41,877 nt of DNA from Pseudomonadota bacterium (GTDB taxonomy: Bacteria; Pseudomonadota; Alphaproteobacteria; Acetobacterales; Acetobacteraceae), in NCBI GenBank assembly GCA_021818425.1, contig JAKAEC010000009.1, forward strand, positions 1 to 41,877. The letters run 5' to 3'. The position numbers were made by a program, and so were the translations under genes. This document shows, in pieces, positions 16,821 to 24,997 of the stretch. Within the stretch, counting starts at the first letter, position 1; each line of letters starts with the position of its first letter. The notes beneath the pieces were generated by a model. The model was not told the DNA's origin. It saw only the letters and a program-made list of their open reading frames with translations, and did no database searches.

Positions 16821-17752
16821 TGGACGAGTTTGCACGGATTAAAGAGTTCTTTGCGCCGCTGGCTGGCGAAGCCGGATTGGGGCTGCAGGACGACGCTGCC
16901 GTTTTGACTCCGCCCTCTGGGCGTCAACTTGTCCTCACAGTGGACCAGATGCTGGAAGGGGTGCATTTTCTACCGGGTGACGATCCAGCTCTGACCGCCC
17001 GCAAACTGCTACGCCGCAATTTATCAGACCTTGCGGCCATGGGGGCGACACCCTTTGGTTATCTCATAACAACCGCGTTGCCGTCCGCTTTGCCTGACAC
17101 TTGGCTTGCTAGGTTTACGGCGGGGTTAGAAACCGACCAACGCCAGTTTGGCATTTCGCTTCTGGGTGGTGACTCATCCTCGTCACGTGCCGACATTATG
17201 TTGACCGCATGCCTGCTCGGGCACGTGGCGCCGGGGCAGGCACTGCGCCGCAATGGGGCCAGGGTGGGGGATGACCTTTGGGTTACGGGCACCGTTGGTG
17301 ACGCCGTCCTGGGTTTAGAGGCCCGGCTTGGTCGTTTGCCGGATCCTGATGGCTTTCTCACACGCCGGTCGCTGCTGCCAGATCCGAGGGTTGGGCTAAA
17401 GTTGGAAGGCATTGCAACGGCCGCAATCGACATTTCCGATGGTCTACTCCAAGATCTTGGACATATCTGCCGGGCTTCCGGGCTTGCCGCCATTGTTCAG
17501 GCCGAGTTGGTACCGTTATCGGCACAGGCTGCGGCCTTGGGTCCGGAGGTTCTGGAGCGCCGCCTGACGGGGGGTGACGATTACGAGTTGCTACTTGCCG
17601 TTCCGCCTGAAAAGTCAGATGCGCTGCAGAGTGCCTGCGCAGGTATCAGAGTAACCAAAATAGGTGGTTTTCAGCCGGGTGAAGGCGTCGAGCTACGCGA
17701 TGAGAACGGATCTCCACTTAATGTCGCATCGACTGGCTGGAAACATTTCTAG
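16820..17752 (+). CDS. thiL: Thiamine-monophosphate kinase
   Basis: A 310-residue ATP-dependent kinase that makes thiamine diphosphate from thiamine monophosphate. It belongs to the PurM-like fold. Visible signatures are LQDDAAVLTPPSGRQLVLTV, the magnesium-binding LSDLAAMGATP and LLGGDSSSSRADIML, DISDGLLQDL and LTGGDDYELLLAVP. It is the last gene of the rpiB operon. Its final 60 bases are also the 3' coding end of the metallopeptidase gene on the other strand, so no intergenic terminator separates the two. Confidence 0.95.
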   Translation: MDEFARIKEFFAPLAGEAGLGLQDDAAVLTPPSGRQLVLTVDQMLEGVHFLPGDDPALTARKLLRRNLSDLAAMGATPFGYLITTALPSALPDTWLARFTAGLETDQRQFGISLLGGDSSSSRADIMLTACLLGHVAPGQALRRNGARVGDDLWVTGTVGDAVLGLEARLGRLPDPDGFLTRRSLLPDPRVGLKLEGIATAAIDISDGLLQDLGHICRASGLAAIVQAELVPLSAQAAALGPEVLERRLTGGDDYELLLAVPPEKSDALQSACAGIRVTKIGGFQPGEGVELRDENGSPLNVASTGWKHF

Positions 17753-19090
17753 CACCGGAAGGCGTGAGACGCTTTTGCACCGCTTGACATCATGTACCAG
17801 AGGTGGATCGCCAACCGGCGGCTGAGGTGGAGTTTCGCCGGGTGGTAGTTCGGGTGGGCTCTCCAACGGAGGCTCTATTTCCGGCTCTGGTTCAGGCGGT
17901 GCCGGCATTGGCGGCCGGATGGGCGGCGGGCCTGGCGGGGCAGGGGGTTCGGATGGCGGTGGCTGACCAGGTCCCACCGCTAGTCGGTTCCCATGAAATT
18001 TTCCTGGTAATCGGTCTGTGCCCAAGGCTTTTGCCAGCACTTTGTCATGCACAAGGTCATGGATAAAGCCCAGCTTGAGAATTACCGGCTGCGACAGGAC
18101 GAAAGGATACATATCTGAATGGCCCATGGACCGGTTGAGCGCGTTCATCGCGAACGTCAGAGGCAGCCAAGCGTCGATGAGCTCTTCGGTTGTTTTCGCC
18201 GCGTAGGGATCGAAATTGAAGTCTGCATGCAGCAAGGCTTGGCTGCTGCGGCTGGGATGAATGCGCAGTCCGAACGCCGAAGCCGTCTCCAGGGTATCAA
18301 GAATATGCAGGTAATGCGCCCAGGTTTCCGCGAAATCCTCCCACGGGTGCGCGCTGGCATAGGCTGAGACGTATTTTTCTTCCCAGCCGGCCGTCGGCCC
18401 CTGCTCATAATGTAGTTTAAGCGCTGCGGCATAGTCACGCGTGTGATCGCCAAACATAGTACGAAAGGCGTTCAGCCTGTCACTGTTCCGGATAAGCTCA
18501 TTCCAAAAATAATGTCCGATTTCATGCCGGAAATGCCCCAGCAAGGTTCTGTGCGGCTCGCCCATCTTGGCGCGCGAGCACTCCCGCATCGCGTCATTGG
18601 CCTCGGCAAGGTTGATTGTGATCAGCCCTTTGTCATGGCCGGTAAGAATGCGTAGTCCAGGAACTGGCGGATCAGCCAGAAAATCGAAACCTAGGCCATG
18701 CTCTGGGTCCTCGACTATGTCTCGTAAAGGTAGTTGCAGTCGCAGCAACATATAAAACAGCCGGTGCTTGGCAATCTCCACGGTGCGCCAGCCATTGAGA
18801 TTTTCGGCAACCGAAATATCCGGTATGGTCGCGTTATGCCGGCAAGCGGCACAAAGTTTACCTGGCGCGGCTGGCGCCCTCACTAACCAGTTGCAAGCTC
18901 CATGGATGGCATTGCCGCAATAATGGTAATCTGGCCCGCCATTTAGCGGGCGCCATAGTTCGCCGGCTCGTTCAAGAGTCAGCAGTGACATCGTATCTGA
19001 TGAGAAGCCAAGCGCGTGCCCGCATTTCTCGCAGAGATTGTTCTCAAAAAACAATGTCTGGCCGCAGTTGCAGCACGAATACAGACGCAT
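17693..19090 (-). CDS. Zinc-binding metallopeptidase-like protein with zinc-ribbon start and proline-rich tail
   Basis: A 465-residue protein of the putative zinc metallopeptidase family (DUF2248/Peptidase_Mx-like). It begins with a zinc ribbon, CCNCG and CEKCGHALG, and has a further CAAC near residue 80. The protease motif HEIGHYFW has His189, Glu190 and His193, and HPWEDFAETWAHYLH follows as the probable third ligand region. From about residue 373 to 430 the sequence is mostly proline with glutamate and glycine, an extended linker-like tail. The last 20 codons run antisense through the end of thiL. No signal peptide is visible, so it is probably cytoplasmic. The substrate is unknown. Confidence 0.8.
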   Translation of the reverse strand: MRLYSCCNCGQTLFFENNLCEKCGHALGFSSDTMSLLTLERAGELWRPLNGGPDYHYCGNAIHGACNWLVRAPAAPGKLCAACRHNATIPDISVAENLNGWRTVEIAKHRLFYMLLRLQLPLRDIVEDPEHGLGFDFLADPPVPGLRILTGHDKGLITINLAEANDAMRECSRAKMGEPHRTLLGHFRHEIGHYFWNELIRNSDRLNAFRTMFGDHTRDYAAALKLHYEQGPTAGWEEKYVSAYASAHPWEDFAETWAHYLHILDTLETASAFGLRIHPSRSSQALLHADFNFDPYAAKTTEELIDAWLPLTFAMNALNRSMGHSDMYPFVLSQPVILKLGFIHDLVHDKVLAKALGTDRLPGKFHGNRLAVGPGQPPPSEPPAPPGPPPIRPPMPAPPEPEPEIEPPLESPPELPPGETPPQPPVGDPPLVHDVKRCKSVSRLPVLEMFPASRCDIKWRSVLIA

Positions 19091-19172
19091 GAAAAACCCC
19101 CAAACATGACGTGTTAAGGGGTTATACTAAGGACCGCCGCCGCCAGATTTCCCGTGAAATCTAAGCCATACG

Positions 19173-19195
19173 CAAGTAACGCGCCGCGTTACTTG
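19173..19195. terminator. Near-perfect 23-base inverted repeat at the end of rpmG
   Basis: CAAGTAACGCG at 19173-19183 and its complement at 19185-19195 with one base between. It covers the rpmG stop codon. No T run follows on the minus strand, so a rho-independent terminator is possible but incomplete. It could also protect the 3' end of the short rpmG transcript. Confidence 0.4.
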
Positions 19196-19356
19196 ATCTT
19201 AGCTTCCTTGAACTTCACATGCTTGCGAACAACCGGATCATATTTGTTCAGTTCAAGCTTTTGCGTCTGCGCCCTGGCATTCTTCTTCGTCACGTAAAAA
19301 TAGCCGGTATCTGCGGTGGACACGAGTTTAATCTGGACGACGTTTGATTTAGCCAT
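19189..19356 (-). CDS. rpmG: 50S ribosomal protein L33, zinc-free type
   Basis: A 55-residue basic protein of the large ribosomal subunit. It begins [20 protein letters not shown] and contains [16 protein letters not shown], both typical. It has no cysteine pairs, so it is the version that needs no zinc. The ATG at 19356, with GGAG about nine bases upstream, is preferred over a longer reading from 19419. Confidence 0.95.
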   Translation of the reverse strand: MAKSNVVQIKLVSTADTGYFYVTKKNARAQTQKLELNKYDPVVRKHVKFKEAKIK

Positions 19357-19419
19357 GGTAAGAATCTCCGAGAGCTGGCCGTATGGCCCAGCTACACTGT
19401 TTTCGTCAAGTCCTTGCAA

Positions 19420-20949
19420 TCAGTGCAGCAATGCGGCGTTGTAGATTTTTTGATTGCCGAGCACAGCGGCCGCCGCCTGTTCATCCAGAGCGCCGCCAAT
19501 GTCTGCGGGACAGTTGCCCCGCACCGCCAATATGGCATCGACACCTACCGGTGGTCGAATGGAACGCGCCATGGATAGCGCCGGGGCCATCAAGTTTTCT
19601 CCCTTGGCCAGCATCGCGAGCTGCTGATCCACCGACTTGGCGCCGTTGCTGGTGCAAACCTGCGGCATCAGCCCCAGCCCTTGCAATGGCCAACCGAGCG
19701 GCGCCAGCACTCTGCTCCAGGTTACGTAAAGCTCGCCGCCATCTGGCAGCGAGGTCACGGTCTGCACCAACCCCTTGCCAAGCGTTTCCGAGCCGATCAC
19801 CACTGCCCGCCCGTTATCGGCCAAAGCAGCAGCCAAAATTTCTGCAGCGCTGGCTGTCTGCCCGTCTACGAGCACGACGATACGAGCGCCATCCGTAAGG
19901 TCTGCGCCTTCCGCCCTGAGCGTTTGGTCGGCATCGGGATCCCGGCCCTTGGTTCGTGCGATAACACCGGATGGCAATAAAGAATCCGCCACGAGAACGG
20001 CTTGGCGGAGTACTCCGCCGCGATTTCCGCGTAGGTCCAGCACCAGTCCGGTAGGGGGCGTCGGCTGCGACATGAGGTCTTCGAGTAATGAGGCGAACTG
20101 GTCGCCCGTGCCTTTGTTGAAACCTGTGATCCTGAGCACGGCCGTTCCAGGCGCGACCGGAGGTTCGTTGAACACGGTTTGCGGTGGAATGTAGCCCCGA
20201 ATCAGCGTTAACGCCTCCGAGCTAGCGGCTTTTCCCATCTGCGGGTCTGTCACGGAGAGCGTGACGCGCGTTCCGGCCAAGCCGTCCATCTCATTGTTCA
20301 GACTGTCCACGATGGCCGGGTAGGCCGCGCGACCATTCACGGCACTGACGATCATTCCGGTTTGAAGCCCTGCGTCAGATGCGGGGCTGTCCGCCGCGAC
20401 GGAGGAGACAATAACCCTTCGACCCTGGCCGGCGAGAGTTAACCCCGTGCCTGCAAGGCCGGTAATCATCAGTTGGTCCTGTGCCGCCTGCGCTGGAGCT
20501 TCATAGCGGGAATAGGGGTCGAAATGATTAAACAGCTCATCAAAGAAATTTCCGATAATGCCTTGCGTGCCCGCCCGCTGCAAAGCCGGCGACGCCGCAT
20601 AAGCCGCCGCTGCCACCCGCGCAGATGCCTGTCCCCAGCCCGCCGCATCAGTGGGAGCCGGCGCTGGAATGGCCAGCAATAGGCTGTTTGGCCCATAAAG
20701 TCGGATTTCTTTATCCTGTAACGTGGTGTTTAGATTGGGATCAAGTGCGGCAAGGCCGTTCAGCCCCCACAGCGCCATTTGCGGAATCGTGACCGGGTTC
20801 AGCGCACGCGGCTCAATATAGGCCAATGCCGCCGACCATACGTTCGCGGCATCGCTGGCATTGAATGTAGCGGCCGCGTTGGCCGAACGGCAACACATTG
20901 CCGCCGGCAGCAGCAGGCATAGCAATATGATGGTAGCCTTACGCCTCAC
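19420..20949 (-). CDS. Secreted S41 (C-terminal processing) peptidase
   Basis: A 509-residue exported serine protease of the tail-specific (CtpA) family. A signal peptide spans about residues 1-26 (MRRKATIILLCLLLP to SANAA). A PDZ domain covers about 160-235, with GLAGTGLTL and the peptide-binding loop region around DSPASDAGLQTGMIVSAVNG. The catalytic core follows: LDLRGNRGG, Ser367 in VDGQTASAAE and Lys392 in SETLGKGLVQT, 25 residues apart as in other members. The active site is therefore complete. The start overlaps the rnr stop by four bases, so it is co-expressed with RNase R. Likely periplasmic; the target proteins are unknown. Confidence 0.9.
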   Translation of the reverse strand: MRRKATIILLCLLLPAAMCCRSANAAATFNASDAANVWSAALAYIEPRALNPVTIPQMALWGLNGLAALDPNLNTTLQDKEIRLYGPNSLLLAIPAPAPTDAAGWGQASARVAAAAYAASPALQRAGTQGIIGNFFDELFNHFDPYSRYEAPAQAAQDQLMITGLAGTGLTLAGQGRRVIVSSVAADSPASDAGLQTGMIVSAVNGRAAYPAIVDSLNNEMDGLAGTRVTLSVTDPQMGKAASSEALTLIRGYIPPQTVFNEPPVAPGTAVLRITGFNKGTGDQFASLLEDLMSQPTPPTGLVLDLRGNRGGVLRQAVLVADSLLPSGVIARTKGRDPDADQTLRAEGADLTDGARIVVLVDGQTASAAEILAAALADNGRAVVIGSETLGKGLVQTVTSLPDGGELYVTWSRVLAPLGWPLQGLGLMPQVCTSNGAKSVDQQLAMLAKGENLMAPALSMARSIRPPVGVDAILAVRGNCPADIGGALDEQAAAAVLGNQKIYNAALLH

Positions 20950-23174
20950 CTTGGTCGCTTCTGTTTCGCTCTGGTTGCTTTGAAATGTTTCGCGCGGCCA
21001 TCTTTGCGCGGCTTTGCAGCAATTGTGCCGGGCATTCCTGCCAGCCCAAGTCGCAAACCGCCGGTTACAGGGTGCGCTTCATTCAACCGCACTTCAATCT
21101 CCTGTGCCAGGGAAAACACGGTACGGCTGCGCCTTCCAGACAAGGTTTGGGTGCGGTCATCAAACACCCAGTGATCATCCGGCAAACTCGCCATGCTCAA
21201 GAACCCGCTCGCACCGTTTTCGGTTAAAGTGGCGAATAGACCGAATTTCGTCACCCCCGAAATCCGAGCCTGGAATAACTCTCCCACACGGTGTTGCAAA
21301 TAGAGCGCAAGATAGCGGTCGGTGGAATCGCGCTCGGCCAGAGTCGCGCGGCGTTCTGTGGCGGTAAGGTGCTCGCCGGTGTCGGCAAAGGCAAAGATCT
21401 CCTCATCGATCAGGCCATCCCGCCCCAGCTTCAGACCTTTTATGAGCGCGCGGTGTACCAGCAGGTCCGCATAGCGGCGGATAGGTGAGGTGAAATGAGC
21501 GTAGCGGTTGAGTGCGAGTCCAAAATGTCCAATATTTTCGGGTGAGTATTCCGCTTGGCTCTGGGAGCGCAGAATCGTCTCGTTTACGAGCGTGGAGGAC
21601 GGAGTGCCCGCCACCAGCTTTAAGATTCCGTCTAAATCGCGTGGATGCAACTGGTCTCCCGGCTTCAGGGAAATGTCCATGGTCGCCAGAAAGCTGCGCA
21701 GATTATCCAGCTTTTCCGGCGTTGGTGGAGCATGCACGCGGTACATGCAGGGCAATTTCAGGCGTTCCAACTCTTCCGCTGCGCAGACATTGGCGAGGAT
21801 CATGAATTCTTCGATCAGCCTATGCGCGGCCAAACGGGGGCGGGGGGCCACGTTTTGTACCTGCCCATCGTCTCCCAGAGAGACTTTGCGTTCTGGCAGA
21901 TCAAGGTCCAGCGTACCCCGGCGCTCGCGTGCCTCGCTCAACGCATGATAAGCGGCGTAGAGATGTGCGTGGGTCTCCGGGTTTTCCTCGAACTCCCTCT
22001 GTACCTCTTCATAGGTCTTGCGTGCAACAGAGCGCATCAGGCCGCGACCGAATGCGTGGCGCAGCTTGTTCCCATGTACGTCGATATGCATTTCCACGTA
22101 CAGGCAGCCGCGTTCCTCGCCGGGTTTCAGCGAGCAAAGTCCGTTGGACAACTCCTCCGGCAGCATTGGCACCACGCGATCCGGAAAATAACAGCTATTG
22201 CCGCGCATCCTTGCCTCGTGGTCCAGCGGCGCGCCCGGCTTCACGTAATGAGCCACATCCGCAATGGCGACAATTAGCCTGTACCCATGAGGTTCGGGGG
22301 TGGCGAACACGGCGTCGTCGAAATCCCGCGCGTCGGCGCCATCAATGGTGATCAGCGGCACCTCGCGCAGATCGGCTCGCTTGCCCAGGGCCACCGGCTT
22401 TGCCTTCTTGGCATCCTTTATGGCGGCTTCCGAAAAATCCATCGGAATCCCGTGCTGAGCGATGGCAATGAGACTTACTGAGCGTGCATCCCCTGCATTG
22501 CCCAGCCGTTCCGTCACCCGCGCGGGCTTAGGCCCAAACGGCTTGCCCGGCAGTGGCTCTGCGCGGACGATCTCGGCGTCATGGGCGCCCATTGTTTCAC
22601 TCGCGGGCACAATCCATTCGCCTTTTTGCCTGCGGTCGGTGGGCTCGATGCGTCCGCCATGCGGCGTGTTATGAAACAGCCCGACAATACTGCCGCTCTG
22701 TCCAGCCACGCGCTTGAGCGTCCGGCCTTCATATTTGTCCGGACCGATTCGCTTCAGCTGCGCCAACACGCGGGCGCCCGGCGCCAAGGCCGCAGAACCT
22801 TTGCGCTCCGGTTGCATGAAAATCACAGGCGCTCTTCCAGGAGTATCCCAAACCACCGGTTTAGCGATGGCCTCGCCGTCGCGGTCGATTCCGGTTACCT
22901 CCACCAACGCGCTTTCCGGCAGACGGCCTGTTTCGGTGTAACGCTTGCGCCCGGCGTGCTCCGCATGGCCTTCGGCCTCTAGTGACTTCATAATTCCACG
23001 CAACGCCTTACGCTTCTCGGGTGGCACGGAAAAAGCGCGAACAATGTCACGAAAGTGGGGCACACCCTCCGCCTCGGCCAGGAATTGCTTCACGGCATCA
23101 CGACTAGGTATGGCTTGTGGCCGGGTCTTGGTTTCAGTTGCATTGGGCTTCGTCTGTTTATGCCTAGTCTTCAT
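20946..23174 (-). CDS. rnr: Ribonuclease R
   Basis: A 742-residue processive 3'-5' exoribonuclease. It has an N-terminal winged-helix-like part (residues 25-80), cold-shock-type domains, the RNB catalytic domain with the acidic metal site IDGADARDFDDAVF at 277-290 and HFTSPIRRYADLLVHRAL, and an S1 domain near residue 630 (ISGVTKFGLFATLTENGASG). The C-terminus is very basic (KPRKDGRAKHFKATRAKQK), as usual for RNase R. The gene often follows topA in alphaproteobacteria, but here a 440-bp intergenic stretch lies upstream instead. It overlaps the S41 peptidase gene by four bases. Confidence 0.95.
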   Translation of the reverse strand: MKTRHKQTKPNATETKTRPQAIPSRDAVKQFLAEAEGVPHFRDIVRAFSVPPEKRKALRGIMKSLEAEGHAEHAGRKRYTETGRLPESALVEVTGIDRDGEAIAKPVVWDTPGRAPVIFMQPERKGSAALAPGARVLAQLKRIGPDKYEGRTLKRVAGQSGSIVGLFHNTPHGGRIEPTDRRQKGEWIVPASETMGAHDAEIVRAEPLPGKPFGPKPARVTERLGNAGDARSVSLIAIAQHGIPMDFSEAAIKDAKKAKPVALGKRADLREVPLITIDGADARDFDDAVFATPEPHGYRLIVAIADVAHYVKPGAPLDHEARMRGNSCYFPDRVVPMLPEELSNGLCSLKPGEERGCLYVEMHIDVHGNKLRHAFGRGLMRSVARKTYEEVQREFEENPETHAHLYAAYHALSEARERRGTLDLDLPERKVSLGDDGQVQNVAPRPRLAAHRLIEEFMILANVCAAEELERLKLPCMYRVHAPPTPEKLDNLRSFLATMDISLKPGDQLHPRDLDGILKLVAGTPSSTLVNETILRSQSQAEYSPENIGHFGLALNRYAHFTSPIRRYADLLVHRALIKGLKLGRDGLIDEEIFAFADTGEHLTATERRATLAERDSTDRYLALYLQHRVGELFQARISGVTKFGLFATLTENGASGFLSMASLPDDHWVFDDRTQTLSGRRSRTVFSLAQEIEVRLNEAHPVTGGLRLGLAGMPGTIAAKPRKDGRAKHFKATRAKQKRPR

Positions 23175-23518
23175 ATTGCTCAGTATGTAACGATGGTGTC
23201 TGCTCGGCCATGGCTGTGTCGTAAGATTTTGAGTTAATGACCTTTAAGGCCGGATACCACGCTTGTAGGCATCTGCATTTCAACGATCGGACTTGCACGG
23301 CACGTAGGGATCCATATTTTAATGGTATTACAAATACTTGGCGTTGTCGGTGGCCGACTTGTCTGCTATCATGGGCAGTTCGGATCACGGCGTTTGGACG
23401 CTAAATAACATTCGCCAGAAATACAGATTTAATAAAAATTCTCTGTTCATCACACAACCTCCGCGATATAAGCGCAATGTTAACTTGTTTTAACGCACTA
23501 TTGGTTGCAGACTTTTCG
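23175..23518. other. Gene-free divergent region between rnr and the GAF gene
   Basis: No coding sequence found. The DNA is more AT-rich than the operons on the left and must contain the rnr promoter. A second loose inverted repeat, GTTAA to TTAAC around 23478-23493, lies just before the strong palindrome described separately. Confidence 0.5.
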
Positions 23519-23534
23519 TGTTTCCATGGAAACA
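23519..23534. promoter_or_regulatory. Perfect 16-bp palindrome, candidate operator of the GAF gene
   Basis: TGTTTCCATGGAAACA is fully self-complementary with no spacer. It lies 80 bases before the TTG start of the GAF-like gene. The size and symmetry are those of an operator for a dimeric regulator, and the TTTCC/GGAAA half-sites recall LacI-type operators. The regulator is not identified. Confidence 0.5.
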
Positions 23535-23614
23535 ATGAGCCTCTGCCAAAGGGTTACGCCTCCTGAAGTATGAGCGGGCTGTCGTGTTCGTGCCTATGAG
23601 AAGGAAGATTTGAC

Positions 23615-24262
23615 TTGAACGCCCTTGCACTAGTTAACTATCCGCAATCTGATCATGCTGACGTCGAGCAGCAGGCTATTAGCTCTATTCAAAAGGAGGC
23701 AGAAATCGCCTTGGCAACGTTGGCCGTTGAGATGGCTGACCAGCTTGGGGTTTCTTGTGTTGCCGCTTCATTTTTCCCTGGTTCCTCGGAATACATGGAC
23801 GGCGTTCAAGTTGGAGATATGGCATATGTTCCATATGGAGGCGCGCTTTGCGCTTCTGTTTTGAATTTTGGTGGGGTTCGTCAGCTGTACAGACTTGATA
23901 AGGACCCTTCATATGCTGACAGTCCCGGCATCGCTAGCGTTCCTTTCGTCCGTTCGTTTATTGGAAGTGCCATTCGAGGCAGAAAAAACGAGGTGATTGG
24001 TATAATATGTGCCTTCAGTTCCTCAGATTTACAGTTTTCTGATGAAAATGTTCGCGCAGTTGCCTCGTACGCCCGCCGAGCTGCTGCAACGCTGGAAGTA
24101 TTCAATACATCCGAGTCATTGAAGGCTGTCGTAAACACGCAGTCCTGTGTTGGGAAAGTCGATTACTTGGCTCGTCTCGGTTATGAAGAGGCAGCAAACC
24201 ACCTGCTTTCATTGATCCATGATAGCACTCCGCGTATTTACGAGGTGCGATCATTGGGTTGA
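23615..24262 (+). CDS. GAF-like domain protein of unknown function
   Basis: A 215-residue soluble protein. Residues about 35-165 read like a GAF sensor domain: a helical entry (EAEIALATLAVEMADQLG), then strands with a hydrophobic pocket (AYVPYGGALCASVLNFGG), and a final VIGIICAFSSSDLQFSDENV followed by a helix (RAVASYARRAAATLEVF). Such domains bind small ligands or haem. No output domain follows, and the last 45 residues match nothing I recognise. The start is a TTG, supported by AAGGAAGA at 23601-23608, six bases upstream. Codon use is more AT-rich than in the flanking operons. It stands alone behind the 16-bp palindrome. Confidence 0.65.
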   Translation: MNALALVNYPQSDHADVEQQAISSIQKEAEIALATLAVEMADQLGVSCVAASFFPGSSEYMDGVQVGDMAYVPYGGALCASVLNFGGVRQLYRLDKDPSYADSPGIASVPFVRSFIGSAIRGRKNEVIGIICAFSSSDLQFSDENVRAVASYARRAAATLEVFNTSESLKAVVNTQSCVGKVDYLARLGYEEAANHLLSLIHDSTPRIYEVRSLG

Positions 24263-24915
24263 TCCAGCCATTTGCTGTCTCTGGCAGGACGGGGTGCAAT
24301 GCCCAAGTTGAGGCGTATTTGTTCTAAGTCAGCTAAGGCTTGACATAAATCCAGTAGTTCCAGCACGACAGATTGGCCAGACATAAGGCTGAATAACAGC
24401 TGATTATGAAGAGCGTATAAAAGAGCGGATTTTATGGATGGCTACCGCTTTGGGGGGGTCAAAGCTTCTTGGTTGGTCTAGCAATGGTGATTCATATCAG
24501 AAGGACATCGGCACGCCTTTCCCTTAATCCTTGTGGTTAATCACCGAACCATTCCAGACGCCTGAGAGTTGACGCCCAGAAGGCGCCCGCACGTAGATCG
24601 CGCTTGCGAGCACCTCAGCATTTAGCCCTAAATCGCTGGAATAAATCAGGATACACTATAAAAGCTTGGCTGCCACCAATGCGACGTTAAATGGAGTCTT
24701 GCCCAGATGACACGGTTGGAACCACGTGCCGGCCGATACGAACGTCGGATCGATATCCCTTAATCCATCACCACTATCGCATGCTCATTCATATGCCCCC
24801 CCTGGGTACAGTAATCGTGTTTAAATCCAGGATGATCAGTCGGCGTTCCTAAATTTAACGGGTACAAAAAGTCCAAGGCGGGTTATTTCCAAATAATAAT
24901 GGAATAGAACAACTC
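24263..24915. other. Gene-free stretch of about 650 bp
   Basis: I find no frame with a sensible ribosome site and family motif on either strand. The only open frames are short. The stretch is AT-rich with several runs, for example a G7 at about 24453-24459 and a C7 near 24795-24801. It may be decayed coding sequence or hold a small RNA, but nothing specific supports either. Confidence 0.45.
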
Positions 24916-24967
24916 GATCTGAATATTGATTCAGATCAATACACCGCTACCGATCGACGGCTAAAAC
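24916..24967 (+). promoter_or_regulatory. FNR/FixK-type box with class II promoter geometry
   Basis: TTGATTCAGATCAA at 24926-24939 is an exact match to the FNR/FixK consensus TTGAT-N4-ATCAA. It overlaps a second perfect inverted repeat with 9-base arms, GATCTGAAT at 24916-24924 and its complement at 24929-24937. A -10-like TAAAAC lies at 24962-24967. If transcription starts near 24974, the box is centred at -41.5, the standard place for activation by FNR/CRP-type regulators. The stress-protein gene starts at 24998. Confidence 0.7.
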
Positions 24968-24997
24968 GTGCGTTGAGCAGTCGAGAAGGCTCAAGCC

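Noticed and set aside
17800-17980. A tandem DNA repeat in the proline-rich tail of the metallopeptidase
   Set aside because: The proline, glutamate and glycine codons vary and no fixed repeat unit is seen, so it is amino-acid bias rather than a variable-number repeat.
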